A program made the translations under genes and the position numbers. A stretch of DNA of 64,000 nt from Glutamicibacter halophytocola (GTDB lineage Bacteria; Actinomycetota; Actinomycetes; Actinomycetales; Micrococcaceae): contig NZ_CP012750.1 in NCBI RefSeq assembly GCF_001302565.1, forward strand, positions 3,038,001 through 3,102,000, given 5' to 3'. The first letter of the stretch is position 1. Each line of letters begins with the position of its first letter. Below are positions 23,953 through 33,296 of the stretch, piece by piece. The notes under the pieces were generated by a model, which was not told where the DNA came from, searched no databases, and saw only the letters and a program-made list of their open reading frames with translations.

Positions 23953-24876
23953 TTAGAGGTTCTCAAGGGATCGCGGGTAGGATGCCTGGGCTCCGTGGGC
24001 CTGCACTGTCAGCGCGGCGAACTTGCCGGCGAATTCGGCTGCCTGAACCAGGTCCTCGCCGTTGGCCAGTCGTGCAGCCAAGGCGCCGGTAAAGGCATCG
24101 CCGGCACCGGTGGTATCCACGGCTTTGACTTTGGCTGCTGGCAACGGGCGCACTTGGGCCCCGCCATTTTCTGCAGGGAATTTGTCCGCCACCAGGCACC
24201 CCGACGCGCCGAGGGTAATGACCACGCTCGTGATTCCCTCCTCGATGAGCATCGCTGCAAGTCGCTCATAGCGGCCATTGAACCGAAGCCCAAGATGCGG
24301 GTTCAGCTGATGTAGCACCGCTTCGGCTTCATGCTCATTGACCACCAGCGGGTTGGCCTTGAGCAGGTAGTCGCGATCCAGCTCGATCACCGGCGCCAGG
24401 TTCAGCACGATCCGATCGGTGGCCGCATTCATGGCGGCCTTGATGCCCGAGGCAGGGATTTCACCCTGCAGCACGAGAATTCCGTCGATGGCTCCGGCGG
24501 CCTTGACCGCTTGATCGGTCACCGTGGAATTGGCTCCCGAAACCACCGCAATCGAGTTCTCCGCACCGGAGTCCACCTGGATGATGGCTACCCCGGTCGG
24601 CTGGGAGCTGCGAGCCACGCGGTCAAGCTTGACGCCTGCCCCATCCAGCTGCCCCAGCGCGACCTCGGAATGCGAATCCTTGCCTACGGCACCGATGAAT
24701 TCGGTGGCCGCCCCGGCCAGCTGCGCGGCCAGCGCCTGGTTGGCCCCCTTGCCGCCGGGCGAGAGCTGGTATGAATCTGCCAGCACGGTTTCCCCGGGTC
24801 CGGGCAGACGTGCCATCAACGCGGTGATGTCCACATTGCTTGAGCCCACGATGGTGACCTGGATGTCCTGCTGCAT
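23953..24876 (-). CDS. rbsK: Ribokinase
   Basis: 307 residues of the PfkB family. SSNVDITALMARLPGPGET and SPGGKGANQALAAQLAGA at the N-terminus and DTTGAGDAFTGALAARLANG with the catalytic Asp are ribokinase-type rather than fructokinase-type. It phosphorylates ribose at O5 for the pentose phosphate pathway. It lies between rbsB and rbsD in the operon, 35 bp from rbsD. Confidence 0.94.
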   Translation of the reverse strand: MQQDIQVTIVGSSNVDITALMARLPGPGETVLADSYQLSPGGKGANQALAAQLAGAATEFIGAVGKDSHSEVALGQLDGAGVKLDRVARSSQPTGVAIIQVDSGAENSIAVVSGANSTVTDQAVKAAGAIDGILVLQGEIPASGIKAAMNAATDRIVLNLAPVIELDRDYLLKANPLVVNEHEAEAVLHQLNPHLGLRFNGRYERLAAMLIEEGITSVVITLGASGCLVADKFPAENGGAQVRPLPAAKVKAVDTTGAGDAFTGALAARLANGEDLVQAAEFAGKFAALTVQAHGAQASYPRSLENL

Positions 24877-24951
24877 GGTTATTCCTTCTGCTGCTCTTCG
24901 CCCGGCGGCCAGTAGATGCCGGTACCTTGAATTGATACTGCTAAATGAAGA

Positions 24952-25890
24952 TTACTCGCCTGCGTACTCGGCGATGTTCTTCTCATCGACGGTGTCCACG
25001 GCAACCTGCACGTTGGCTTCGACTTCTTCGCCCTTGATGGACTTGGACAGGATCTGCACCGACTGCTTGCCCAGTTCTGCTGGGTTCTGCGCGATGGTGG
25101 CCACCATGGTGCCAGCTTCTACTGCCTTGAAGCCGTCATCGGTGCCGTCGAAGCCGACGACCTTCACGTCCTTGCCGGCCTTGTCGCCCAGGGCCTGGAT
25201 GGCGCCCAGGGCCATTTCATCGTTCATGGCCAAAACGCCCACGGCGTCAGGGTTGGACTGCATCAGGTTGGTGACTACGTCCAGGGCTTCGGCACGGTCG
25301 AAGTTCGCGGTCTGCTTGGACACCACCTCGATGGTCTTGAACTCTGCCAGGCCCTTGGTGAAGCCTTCACCGCGCTCGTTGGTCGCCGAAGCGCCGGGCA
25401 CGCCTTCCAGCACGATGATCTTGCCCTTGCCATCGATGGATTCGGCCAGCGCCTTGGCTGCCTGCTCGCCACCGGCCACGTTGTCCGAGGCGACGAAGGA
25501 GGCGATCTTGGTGTCGCCCACCGCGCGGTCCACGGCCACAATCGGCAGCTCGGCCTTCACCACGGGGGCCAGGCCGGCTTCCGCGGTTTCGGTGTCCACT
25601 GCGTTGATGATCACGCCGGCCGAACCGTTGGTTGCTGCGGTAGCCAGCTGGTTGGCCTGGGTGGCGGAGTCGTTCTGCGCGTCAACGACCGACAGGTCGA
25701 TGCCCTGGGCGTCTGCCTCTTTCTGGGCGCCGTCGCGCAGGTCGACGAAGAACGGGTTGTTCAAGGTTGACACGGCCAGGGTCACCGATGCCCCGTCGGC
25801 GGCGGTTTCGCCGCGGTTGCAGGCTGCCAGCGAAGCGGCAAGTCCCAGGGACAAGGTGATGGCGGCGGTGGTGCGGATCAGTTTTTTCAT
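24952..25890 (-). CDS. rbsB: Ribose ABC transporter, substrate-binding lipoprotein
   Basis: 312 residues. The signal peptide ends in the lipobox LAAC, so the protein is anchored outside the membrane. STLNNPFFVDLRDGAQKEAD, GVIINAVDTE, PIVAVDRAV and GVLAMNDEMALGAIQALG are typical of RbsB. AAAGGAG lies upstream of ATG 25890. The gene order rbsR-A-C-B-K-D supports ribose as substrate. Confidence 0.93.
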   Translation of the reverse strand: MKKLIRTTAAITLSLGLAASLAACNRGETAADGASVTLAVSTLNNPFFVDLRDGAQKEADAQGIDLSVVDAQNDSATQANQLATAATNGSAGVIINAVDTETAEAGLAPVVKAELPIVAVDRAVGDTKIASFVASDNVAGGEQAAKALAESIDGKGKIIVLEGVPGASATNERGEGFTKGLAEFKTIEVVSKQTANFDRAEALDVVTNLMQSNPDAVGVLAMNDEMALGAIQALGDKAGKDVKVVGFDGTDDGFKAVEAGTMVATIAQNPAELGKQSVQILSKSIKGEEVEANVQVAVDTVDEKNIAEYAGE

Positions 25891-25930
25891 GGGATGTTCT
25901 CCTTTGAACAGGGGTGGTTGGTGAGGGAAA

Positions 25931-26899
25931 TCAGTGCTTGACGTTCTTGCGGCGCAGCACGTCGAAGCCGACAGCGATCGCGATGACCGCGCCGATAACG
26001 ACCTGCTGCCAGAAGGCGGAAACCGAGAGCAGGTTCAGGCCATTGCGGATCACGGCCAGGACCAGTGCACCGATCAGGGTGCCGGAGATGCGCCCGACAC
26101 CGCCGGAGAGCGAGGCTCCGCCGATGACTACGGCGGCGATGGCATCCAGTTCATAGCCGGAGGCCAGGGTTGGCTGGGCCGAATCCAGGCGCCCAGCCAG
26201 AATCATGCCCGACAGCGCTGCAAAGAGCCCGGAGATCACGAAGACGGTGACCAGAACTTTTTTGACCGGGATGCCCGAGAGGCGCGCGGCCTCGGTGTTC
26301 CCGCCCACCGCGAAGGCGTTCTTGCCGATGACGGTGCGGTTCAGGACGAAGGCCGCGAGCAGGCCGGAAAGCAGCAGGATGATGATGGGCACCGGGATGG
26401 GGCCCAGGTCATCGCCGAGCCAGGACACCGAAGCGCTGGTGGAAATCGGGCGGCCGTCGGAGATGACCAGGGTCAGGCCGCGCACCACGGTGAGCATGGC
26501 CAGCGAGGCGATGAAGGTCGGCAGCTTGCCGTAGGCGCTCATCGCACCGGTCACCCAGCCCGAGAGGGCGCCGACAGCCAGGCCGACCGGGATCGATAGC
26601 CCATCGGGCAGTCCCGCGGTGGTGACGGCGTAGGAGGAGCCCATCGCGGAGAGGGCGGCGACCGATCCTACCGAAAGGTCGATGCCGGCTGCCACGATCA
26701 CAAAGGTCATGCCGAAGGCCATCACCGCGATGGTGGAGACCTGGATGCCGATATTCAACAGGTTCGGCCCGGTCAAAAAGCGCGGCGTGGCGATAAATAG
26801 CGCCAAGCAGAGGATGACCAGGCCCACCAGAGCGCCGTTATTGGCCAGGAATGCCTTGAAGTCGAAGCCCTTCTTCGGGGCAGTAGCTACGCTGCTCAT
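25931..26899 (-). CDS. rbsC: Ribose ABC transporter, permease
   Basis: 322 residues with about nine membrane segments. AFGMTFVIVAAGIDLSVGSV and AVVIGGASLSGGVGRISGT are the conserved parts of the RbsC family, the latter being the ATPase contact loop. The start codon directly abuts the rbsA stop, indicating coupled translation. Confidence 0.94.
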   Translation of the reverse strand: MSSVATAPKKGFDFKAFLANNGALVGLVILCLALFIATPRFLTGPNLLNIGIQVSTIAVMAFGMTFVIVAAGIDLSVGSVAALSAMGSSYAVTTAGLPDGLSIPVGLAVGALSGWVTGAMSAYGKLPTFIASLAMLTVVRGLTLVISDGRPISTSASVSWLGDDLGPIPVPIIILLLSGLLAAFVLNRTVIGKNAFAVGGNTEAARLSGIPVKKVLVTVFVISGLFAALSGMILAGRLDSAQPTLASGYELDAIAAVVIGGASLSGGVGRISGTLIGALVLAVIRNGLNLLSVSAFWQQVVIGAVIAIAVGFDVLRRKNVKH

Positions 26900-28414
26900 T
26901 TACTTGATTCCCATTTCTTCTTCACGATGCACATTGCTGATGGCCAGGGCCATGATGGCGTCCTGGGTTGCTTCTTGTGTGGCCAGTTCCCCGGCGATGC
27001 GCCCCTGGCTCATCACCACGACGCGGTCTGACATGCCCAGTACCTCGGGCAGTTCGCTGGAGGCCATCAGGACGCAGCCTCCGGAGGCGGTGATCTCATT
27101 GATCAGTTCGTAGATTTCCACCTTGGCGCCGACATCCACGCCTCGGGTCGGCTCATCGAGCAGCAGCACCTTGGCTCCTGCGGTGAACCAGCGTCCGAAT
27201 ACCGCCTTTTGCTGGTTGCCTCCGGACAGGGAGCGGATCGGTGCATCGATGCTGCTCATGCGGATGCGCAGGCGTTCGGCAACCTTTTGCGCGCGGGCTT
27301 TCTGTCCCTTGCGGTCCACCAGCCCGTTCTTGGCGGTGGCGGCCATGGTGGCGTAGCCGATGTTCTCTGCCACCGACGCATCCAGCACCAGGCCTTGGGT
27401 TTTGCGGTCTTCGGGCACGTGGCCGATCCCCGCGCGGGTGGCGGCCGCGACATCAAAGCTGGCTAGCTTCTTGCCGGCGACCTTGACGGTTCCCGAGCTG
27501 TACTTGTCGGCTCCGGCTATGGCGCGGATCAATTCGGTCCGCCCGGCCCCCATCAGGCCGGCCAGTGCCACGACTTCTCCGGGGCGGACTTCCAAGGAGA
27601 TGTCCTTGAGCTGGTCATCGCTGAGGTTTTGAACGCTCAGCAGTGGCTGTTCGCCTGGTTCGGTGGCCACGCGCGGGAACTGGGCATCGATGTCCCGGCC
27701 GACCATGAGCCGGACCAGTTCGCTTTCATCGGTGTCTGCCGGGACGGTGGCGATGAATTTTCCGTCACGCAGCACGTTCACGAAGTCGCCGATGGCAGCG
27801 ATCTCATCGAGGTGATGGCTGATGAACACCATCCCGACGCCCTGGTCTTTCAGCTGGTTGACTACCTTGAACAGGTGCTCGATCTCGGTGGTGGTCAACG
27901 CGGCCGTGGGTTCATCCAAGATCAGTACGCGGGCATCCAGGCTCAAGGCCTTGGCGATCTCCACCAGCTGCTGCTGGGCCAAGCCCAGTTCTCCGACCGG
28001 AGTGTTCACGTCCAGGTCGAGTTCCAGCTTGGCCAGGGCGTCACGGGCGATCTTGCGCATTGCGCGGCGGTTGATGATGCCGAATTTGCGCGGCGCACGC
28101 CCCAGGGTGATGTTCTCGGCGATGGTCATCGACGGGACGAGGTTCAGCTCCTGGTGGATGGTGGCGATGCCCAGTGCTTCGGAGGTCTTGGTGTCACGGA
28201 TCCTTACTGGCTGTCCGTTGAACAGGATTTGCCCGGCATCTGGTTCGTGCACGCCCGCGATCATTTTGATCAGGGTGGACTTTCCGGCGCCGTTTTCGCC
28301 AAGCAGCACCGAGACTTTTCCTGCATGCACTTCAACGGTGACGTCTTCGATGACCTGCACGGGGCCGAAGGACTTGCAGACCTTGTCCAGGACCAGCAGA
28401 GCGTCGTTACTCAT
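26900..28414 (-). CDS. rbsA: Ribose ABC transporter, double-domain ATP-binding protein
   Basis: 504 residues with two ABC domains. Domain 1 has Walker A GENGAGKST and Walker B LILDEPTAAL; domain 2 has the degenerate loop ALAGLMGAGRTELI, signature SLSGGNQQKAVFGRW and Walker B VLLLDEPTRGVDVG, as expected for RbsA/MglA. ATG 28414 (MSNDALL) with AAGGAA upstream is preferred over the start at 28432. It follows rbsR by 18 bp. Confidence 0.93.
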   Translation of the reverse strand: MSNDALLVLDKVCKSFGPVQVIEDVTVEVHAGKVSVLLGENGAGKSTLIKMIAGVHEPDAGQILFNGQPVRIRDTKTSEALGIATIHQELNLVPSMTIAENITLGRAPRKFGIINRRAMRKIARDALAKLELDLDVNTPVGELGLAQQQLVEIAKALSLDARVLILDEPTAALTTTEIEHLFKVVNQLKDQGVGMVFISHHLDEIAAIGDFVNVLRDGKFIATVPADTDESELVRLMVGRDIDAQFPRVATEPGEQPLLSVQNLSDDQLKDISLEVRPGEVVALAGLMGAGRTELIRAIAGADKYSSGTVKVAGKKLASFDVAAATRAGIGHVPEDRKTQGLVLDASVAENIGYATMAATAKNGLVDRKGQKARAQKVAERLRIRMSSIDAPIRSLSGGNQQKAVFGRWFTAGAKVLLLDEPTRGVDVGAKVEIYELINEITASGGCVLMASSELPEVLGMSDRVVVMSQGRIAGELATQEATQDAIMALAISNVHREEEMGIK

Positions 28415-28432
28415 TCTTGTTCCTTCCATCAC

Positions 28433-29467
28433 CTAGGCACCGGCTGCTTCCGGGGCTTGGGCAAGGGATGCCCTGGCGGTGAATTGGCTGATAAATTCTT
28501 GGGGTTCCGGCTCGTTGCCGGCCATCACGGATTGCAATGCGGTGACAGCTGCGCGGCCCATTGCGCGCAGGTCGTGGCTGATGGTGGCAATCGGCGGGTG
28601 GTGCATGAGCATCGCATCCACCTCGTCAAAGGCGATGACCGACAGTTCGGGGCCCACCCGGATTCCTGCTTCCCGCCAGACGGTCAGTGCGCCAATGGCC
28701 ATCGGCGCATCGGCAATGATCACTGCGGTTGGCCGCAGTTCATGCGCTAGCAGCCAGCGGGCGCCTTGGGCGCCGGAGGCGGCTTGGAAGTCGCCGGCGA
28801 AGTGCAGCTTCTGATCTGTCTCCAGCCCGTTGGACACCAGGGCCGCGTCAAAGGCGCGGTGGCGTTCGCGCGCGGTGGAGGCATGAGCAGGTCCTCCAAG
28901 GAATGCGATATGTCGATGGCCCAGGGCTTTGAGCTTGCCAATGGCTTCATCCAGGGCGCTGGCGCTGGATGCCGAGATTGACGGGATCTCCAGTTGAGGC
29001 AGGGTTCTGTCGACAAAAACCATCGGCGTTCCGGAAGAAATGATTCGCTGCATCATTTCGCTGGGGTGGTCGGCGTCTTCGTCCAGGCCTTGCGGCACTA
29101 CAAGCAACCCGTCAACTCGGCGCGAGAGCATCGCGGCGAGGAACTGGTCCTGCTGCTGGGTATCTTCGTTGGCGTTGCCGATGAAAGTCATCATGCCGGC
29201 TTCGTGGGCTTGCTGCTCTACGGCGTGCGCGAGGTCCGAGAAGTACGGGTTGCGGACATCGGAAATCAGCAAGGCGATGGTGTCGGTTTTGGTGGAGCGA
29301 AGCGAGCGGGCCTGGGCGTTGGGAACAAAGCCGAGATTCTTGGCGGCTGCTTCGACTTTCTCGCGGGATTCGGCCGAGGTGGCGGAGTGCCCGGAAAGCA
29401 CGCGCGAGGCCGTAGCCGAAGATACTCCGGCGGCTAGTGCCACGTCTTTGATGGTGACGGCATTCAT
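28433..29467 (-). CDS. rbsR: LacI-family ribose operon repressor
   Basis: 344 residues. The helix-turn-helix is at the very N-terminus (TIKDVALAAGVSSATASRVL), followed by a ribose-repressor-like sensor domain (IALLISDVRNPYFSDLAHAV, RRVDGLLVVPQG, VIAFDEVDAMLMHH). It is the first gene of the operon and lies behind a perfect palindrome, so it should repress itself together with rbsACBKD. Confidence 0.9.
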   Translation of the reverse strand: MNAVTIKDVALAAGVSSATASRVLSGHSATSAESREKVEAAAKNLGFVPNAQARSLRSTKTDTIALLISDVRNPYFSDLAHAVEQQAHEAGMMTFIGNANEDTQQQDQFLAAMLSRRVDGLLVVPQGLDEDADHPSEMMQRIISSGTPMVFVDRTLPQLEIPSISASSASALDEAIGKLKALGHRHIAFLGGPAHASTARERHRAFDAALVSNGLETDQKLHFAGDFQAASGAQGARWLLAHELRPTAVIIADAPMAIGALTVWREAGIRVGPELSVIAFDEVDAMLMHHPPIATISHDLRAMGRAAVTALQSVMAGNEPEPQEFISQFTARASLAQAPEAAGA

Positions 29468-29489
29468 CCCGATAAGCCCCTTTGCTTAC

Positions 29490-29548
29490 GTGTAATCGAT
29501 TCCATGGAATCGATTACACAGTTTTCACTACCTTGAAAATATTGTCAA
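29490..29548 (-). promoter_or_regulatory. rbs operon promoter with 30-bp perfect palindrome operator
   Basis: On the reverse strand TTGACA (29543-29548) is 17 bases from AAAACT (29520-29525). Directly after it, 29490-29519 is a perfect 30-bp palindrome with half-site GTGTAATCGATTCCA. Each half contains AATCGATT, the core expected of a LacI-family operator, so the element may be two overlapping operators with centres 14 bp apart. Confidence 0.8.
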
Positions 29549-29722
29549 CACCGCAAAACGGCCACTCCACTATCGCTCATTAATTCATCTACTGATTTTG
29601 CGGTTTGACATGATAGTTCGTACAGAATGCCGGACAGTGAACCCAATAATTCAGATTTAAAGTTGGCAGCCATCCGGTGGATCCCCGGCCGCTTCAACAC
29701 CACCCTGCTTCAGGTCGCTAAG

Positions 29723-30409
29723 ATGGAAGGCGTGTCGGTTAATCAGCTCTCAGATAGTGCGCAAAACTATCTCAAGATCATCTACGGACTGAATGAGTGG
29801 TCCAACGAGCCCGTGACCGCTAGCGTCATTGCGACGAAAGCGGGGATGAAGCTTTCCACGGTTTCGGGGGCGCTGAGCAAATTGCGCCAACAGGGCTTGC
29901 TGGACCATGCACCATACGGCGCAGTGACGCTTACTGCCCTGGGCCGGGACTATGCCATGACCATGGTCCGCAGACACCGGCTGATCGAAACCTTCTTGGT
30001 CCAGATGCTCGGGTATCGCTGGGACCAGGTGCACGATGAAGCAGAAAATCTGGAACATGCGGTCTCCGACTTCATGGTCCAGCGCATCGACAATCTTCTC
30101 GAGCACCCCACACGCGATCCCCATGGGGATCCCATCCCGACCGCCGAGGGACGCATCAGCATTCCCCCGGCTATCAATTTGAGCGATGCTGCCGATGGAA
30201 GCAAAGTCATCGTCGAACGAATCGCTGACGATGACTCGCAGCTATTGCAGTATTTTTCCGATCAAGGCATTCGCGTGGGCGTTGAACTCAGCGTGAGCGC
30301 TGCCGAGGATTTCTCGGAAACGATCAATGTGCGCGTCGCTGGAAAAAAGACAGCCCTGAGTCTCGGCTCCCGGGCTATCAACGCTGTCTGGGTCTCTGCC
30401 GGAAAATAA
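29723..30409 (+). CDS. mntR: DtxR/MntR-family metal-dependent regulator
   Basis: 228 residues. An N-terminal winged helix (SDSAQNYLKIIYGLNEWSNE, VSGALSKLRQQGLLDH) is followed by the metal-binding/dimer domain (MVRRHRLIETFLVQMLGYRW, HDEAENLEHAVSD, HPTRDPHGDPIP) and an FeoA/SH3-like C-terminus. These repress uptake genes when loaded with Mn or Fe. A manganese-type ABC importer lies 1.3 kb downstream, so I favour MntR over IdeR. The start is uncertain: ATG 29723 gives the family N-terminus, and an ATG at 29627 would add 32 residues. Confidence 0.82.
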   Translation: MEGVSVNQLSDSAQNYLKIIYGLNEWSNEPVTASVIATKAGMKLSTVSGALSKLRQQGLLDHAPYGAVTLTALGRDYAMTMVRRHRLIETFLVQMLGYRWDQVHDEAENLEHAVSDFMVQRIDNLLEHPTRDPHGDPIPTAEGRISIPPAINLSDAADGSKVIVERIADDDSQLLQYFSDQGIRVGVELSVSAAEDFSETINVRVAGKKTALSLGSRAINAVWVSAGK

Positions 30410-30628
30410 CTGGCATCTTCCATAACCACGAGCGGCTTTCCTGCATTTCAATGCGAGCCTCTCGGCGCCTAGCAGTACTTTGGACAAGACCGACGCTTAT
30501 TTGTCGGATTGTGGATTAGAGTGAATAGCAACCGTACTTGCTGGAAGGTTCAAGTTTCTCGAATTGAGAGCCCCACGAGTAAGTTTGGGCCATCACTTGC
30601 ATCCCTTCTTGCACGAAAGAATCCCCCA

Positions 30629-31579
30629 TTGCCACGGAAAATCTTTGCGCTGCTTTTCGCAGCGATTCTGGTACTGACCGGCTGCAGCGTTCCATCCGGG
30701 CAGTCCGCCTCAACGGCTTCGATTTCTGAAACCTTCCAGGCCCCATCGGCCACCGATCAAGACCTCATCATTGATCTAGCCTCGACCACGACCAAGAAGG
30801 TCAACCCTGGTGCCAAGCTCAACGGACCCAAGGCCTTGAACATGCTCAAGGCTCTTCCGGTCAAAGGCAAAGCACCAGCCACGGGCTATAACCGAAACAA
30901 GAAATTCGGCAACGGCTGGAAAGATTTTGACCGCGACAAGTGCGACGAACGCCAGGACACACTGTCCCGGGACATGTCCAAGGTGAAGTTCAAGGATCGC
31001 AAAAAGTGCACCGTTGCTTCAGGCACCTTGCACGACAAATACACCGGCAAGAAGATCAACTGGAAGGTCAAGTCCGGCAGCGTCGACATCGATCACGTTG
31101 TCGCTCTGAAAAATTCCTGGATCTCAGGGGCACAGAAACTGTCACAGGCCCAGCGCCAGGCTCTGGCCAATGACCCACTGAATCTCATCGCTGCCGACGC
31201 TTCTGCCAACCGCCAGAAGGGAGATAAAAACGCTGCCGAATGGCTGCCCAGGAATAAGAGCTTCCGCTGCCAGTACGTCGCCACCCAGATCAGCGTCAAG
31301 AAAAAATACGCGCTGTCGGTAACCAAAGCCGAAAAGAACGCGATGACCAAGGTTCTCAATACCTGCCGCAACCAGAAGGGCGCGAAGGTTACGGCAATCA
31401 AGCCCGCCGGAAACCAGAAGAAGGCGGCGCCCAAGAAGTCGGCTTCGACCGTGAAGGGCACCGTTCATCCCGGTTCCTACTGCAAGAAGGCCGATAAAGG
31501 AAGGCACGGAAAGGCCAAGTCCGGCAAGGTCTACACCTGCAAATACGACGCCAATGGCAAACTCCGCTGGCGTGCCTAG
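30629..31579 (+). CDS. Secreted lipoprotein with HNH-nuclease (DUF1524-like) and Excalibur domains
   Basis: Mature part: a lipobox LVLTGCS, a ~100-residue spacer, then an HNH-type core (VDIDHVVALKNSW, then NDPLNLIAADASANRQKGDK), in which Asp-His, Asn and Asn-x2-Lys fit the His-Me finger of DUF1524 proteins. Next come a Lys-rich linker and a C-terminal Excalibur motif (YCKKADKGRHG ending YTCKYDANGKLRWR). Such proteins are probably extracellular nucleases for nutrient DNA. TTG 30629 with GAAAGA nine bases upstream places the signal peptide at the N-terminus; an ATG at 30509 would leave 40 polar residues before it. Confidence 0.75.
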   Translation: MPRKIFALLFAAILVLTGCSVPSGQSASTASISETFQAPSATDQDLIIDLASTTTKKVNPGAKLNGPKALNMLKALPVKGKAPATGYNRNKKFGNGWKDFDRDKCDERQDTLSRDMSKVKFKDRKKCTVASGTLHDKYTGKKINWKVKSGSVDIDHVVALKNSWISGAQKLSQAQRQALANDPLNLIAADASANRQKGDKNAAEWLPRNKSFRCQYVATQISVKKKYALSVTKAEKNAMTKVLNTCRNQKGAKVTAIKPAGNQKKAAPKKSASTVKGTVHPGSYCKKADKGRHGKAKSGKVYTCKYDANGKLRWRA

Positions 31580-31588
31580 AACATCATC

Positions 31589-31628
31589 ATGGGATGGCGG
31601 AAGTCGCAGACTTCCGCCATCCCATTTC
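31589..31628 (+). terminator. 17-bp perfect hairpin terminator after the nuclease gene
   Basis: Arms 31589-31605 and 31609-31625 pair without a mismatch around a three-base loop, followed by TTTC. It begins ten bases after the stop codon and sits between convergent genes. Confidence 0.88.
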
Positions 31629-31668
31629 TGGCCCCGGGGCGGCACATCAGTAACAACCCCTTGTGGCT

Positions 31669-32544
31669 TTAGCGAACAGCGGCCAAAGACTTCCGCCGCT
31701 CCTTGGCTGCGAGCTTCGTGGCGATCAGCCCTTGGCGGGGACTGAAAAGATAGACGGCAGCGAAGATCAGCGCTTGAGCAAGGACGACCATGCCTCCCGT
31801 GGATGCGTCAAGGAAGTAGCTGGCATACACCCCGAGAATTCCAGCGCAAGCCGCGAGTGCCGGGGCGATGACCAGCATCTTTGAAAACTTGTCGGTCAGC
31901 AGGAAGGCAGTAGCTCCAGGGATGATCAGCATCGCCACCACGAGGATCACTCCCACGGCCTGCAATGCAACGACCGAGGTCATGGCCAGCAGCCCCAGGA
32001 GAATCGCACCGATCAACCGCGGGCTCATTCCCAGCGCGTGGGCGTGCGTCTGGTCAAAGGCATAGAGAGTGAAGTCCTTGCGCTTGAGGATCAAGATGGC
32101 GAAAGTCACGGCTCCAAGAATCAATACCTGCCACAAGTCTGCCGAGGAGACTCCCAGCAGGTTGCCAAAGATGATGTGGTTCAAGTCGATATGGCTGGGA
32201 GTAACCGAAATGAGTACCAGCCCGAAGGAAAACAACGTGGTGAAAACAATTCCAATGGCGGCGTCTTCCTTCAGCTTGGTGGTATCTCGCACTCCCCCAA
32301 TCAGCGCCACGGCCAAAAACCCGAAGATGAGTGCGCCCAGGGCAAAAGGAGCCCCGACAATATAGGCCAATACGACGCCGGGCAGCACCGCATGGGAGAC
32401 GGCATCTCCCATCAGCGACCAGCCGATGAGCACCAGCCAGCAGGAGAGCAGCGCGCAGAGCACCGAAGCAATAATCGTTACTGATAAGGCACGGATCATG
32501 AATGTGTAGCTCAGCGGCTCCGCCAGCAATTCAATGAGGTTCAT
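31669..32544 (-). CDS. Manganese/zinc ABC transporter, permease
   Basis: 291 residues with about eight membrane segments of the ZnuB/MntB (ABC-3) family: SCWLVLIGWSLMGDAVSHAVLPG at the N-terminus and LQAVGVILVVAMLIIPGATAFLL in the middle are conserved. It overlaps the ATPase gene by four bases. Manganese is favoured because of the MntR-like box on the operon and the nearby mntR; zinc or iron cannot be excluded. Confidence 0.88.
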   Translation of the reverse strand: MNLIELLAEPLSYTFMIRALSVTIIASVLCALLSCWLVLIGWSLMGDAVSHAVLPGVVLAYIVGAPFALGALIFGFLAVALIGGVRDTTKLKEDAAIGIVFTTLFSFGLVLISVTPSHIDLNHIIFGNLLGVSSADLWQVLILGAVTFAILILKRKDFTLYAFDQTHAHALGMSPRLIGAILLGLLAMTSVVALQAVGVILVVAMLIIPGATAFLLTDKFSKMLVIAPALAACAGILGVYASYFLDASTGGMVVLAQALIFAAVYLFSPRQGLIATKLAAKERRKSLAAVR

Positions 32545-33296
32545 GATGCATCTCGTTTCATCGGGTCCAGGCCGAAGGCCAAAGCCAAGTTTTCTGCACG
32601 CAGGACGACCTCGGGCCGCCCATGCATCAAGACCTTGCGCATCAACAGGACCGCCTCATCGGCCAGGTCTGGAAGGGCATGCAGGTCATGGGTGGAAATC
32701 AGCACGCTGCCACCCTCATCTGCCACCTCTCGCAGCAGCTTGGTGATGGTCGCTTCGCTGCGCTTGTCCACTCCGGCAAATGGTTCATCCAGCAGCATGA
32801 TGCTTGCTCCTTGGGCGATGCAGCGAGCCACAAAAGCACGCTTCTTCTGCCCGCCCGAAAGCTGCCCGATTTGCCGGTTGGCAAAGTCCGTGAGCTCTAC
32901 GCGTTCCAGGGCTTCATTCACTGCCGCATGATCTTTTTTCTTAGCACGTCGGGTCCATCCCATCTGGCCATAGCGGCCTGTCATCACGACATCGCGAACA
33001 GATATCGGGAAGTTCCAGTCAACTGCCTCGCTTTGCGGGACATAGGCAAGCTTTCCGCTTTTGCGTGCTTGCTGCGGATCGGTTCCACTGATTTTGACGC
33101 TTCCGGTATCGGGCTTGATCTGTCCCATGATGGTTTTGAATAGCGTTGATTTTCCGGAACCATTCATTCCCACCAGTCCGCAGACAGTTCCCTGCGCCAA
33201 TTGCAGCGAGGCGTGATCTAGCGCCTGGACTTGGCCGTAATGCACGGTAGCATCGGTGACATTGATGGCCAGATCGGCGTTGCACTGGGTATTCAT
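32541..33296 (-). CDS. Manganese/zinc ABC transporter, ATP-binding protein
   Basis: 251 residues with one ABC domain: Walker A GMNGSGKST, signature QLSGGQKKRAFVARCI, Walker B IMLLDEPFAGVD and switch STHDL. The QSEAVDWNFPISVRDVV stretch is typical of metal-importer ATPases such as MntB/SitB. It is coupled at both ends by four-base overlaps with its partners. Confidence 0.92.
   Translation of the reverse strand: MNTQCNADLAINVTDATVHYGQVQALDHASLQLAQGTVCGLVGMNGSGKSTLFKTIMGQIKPDTGSVKISGTDPQQARKSGKLAYVPQSEAVDWNFPISVRDVVMTGRYGQMGWTRRAKKKDHAAVNEALERVELTDFANRQIGQLSGGQKKRAFVARCIAQGASIMLLDEPFAGVDKRSEATITKLLREVADEGGSVLISTHDLHALPDLADEAVLLMRKVLMHGRPEVVLRAENLALAFGLDPMKRDAS

Noticed and set aside
27629..28750. 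373-codon forward frame opposite rbsA
   Set aside because: rbsA has both ABC domains in order; the forward frame has no motif.
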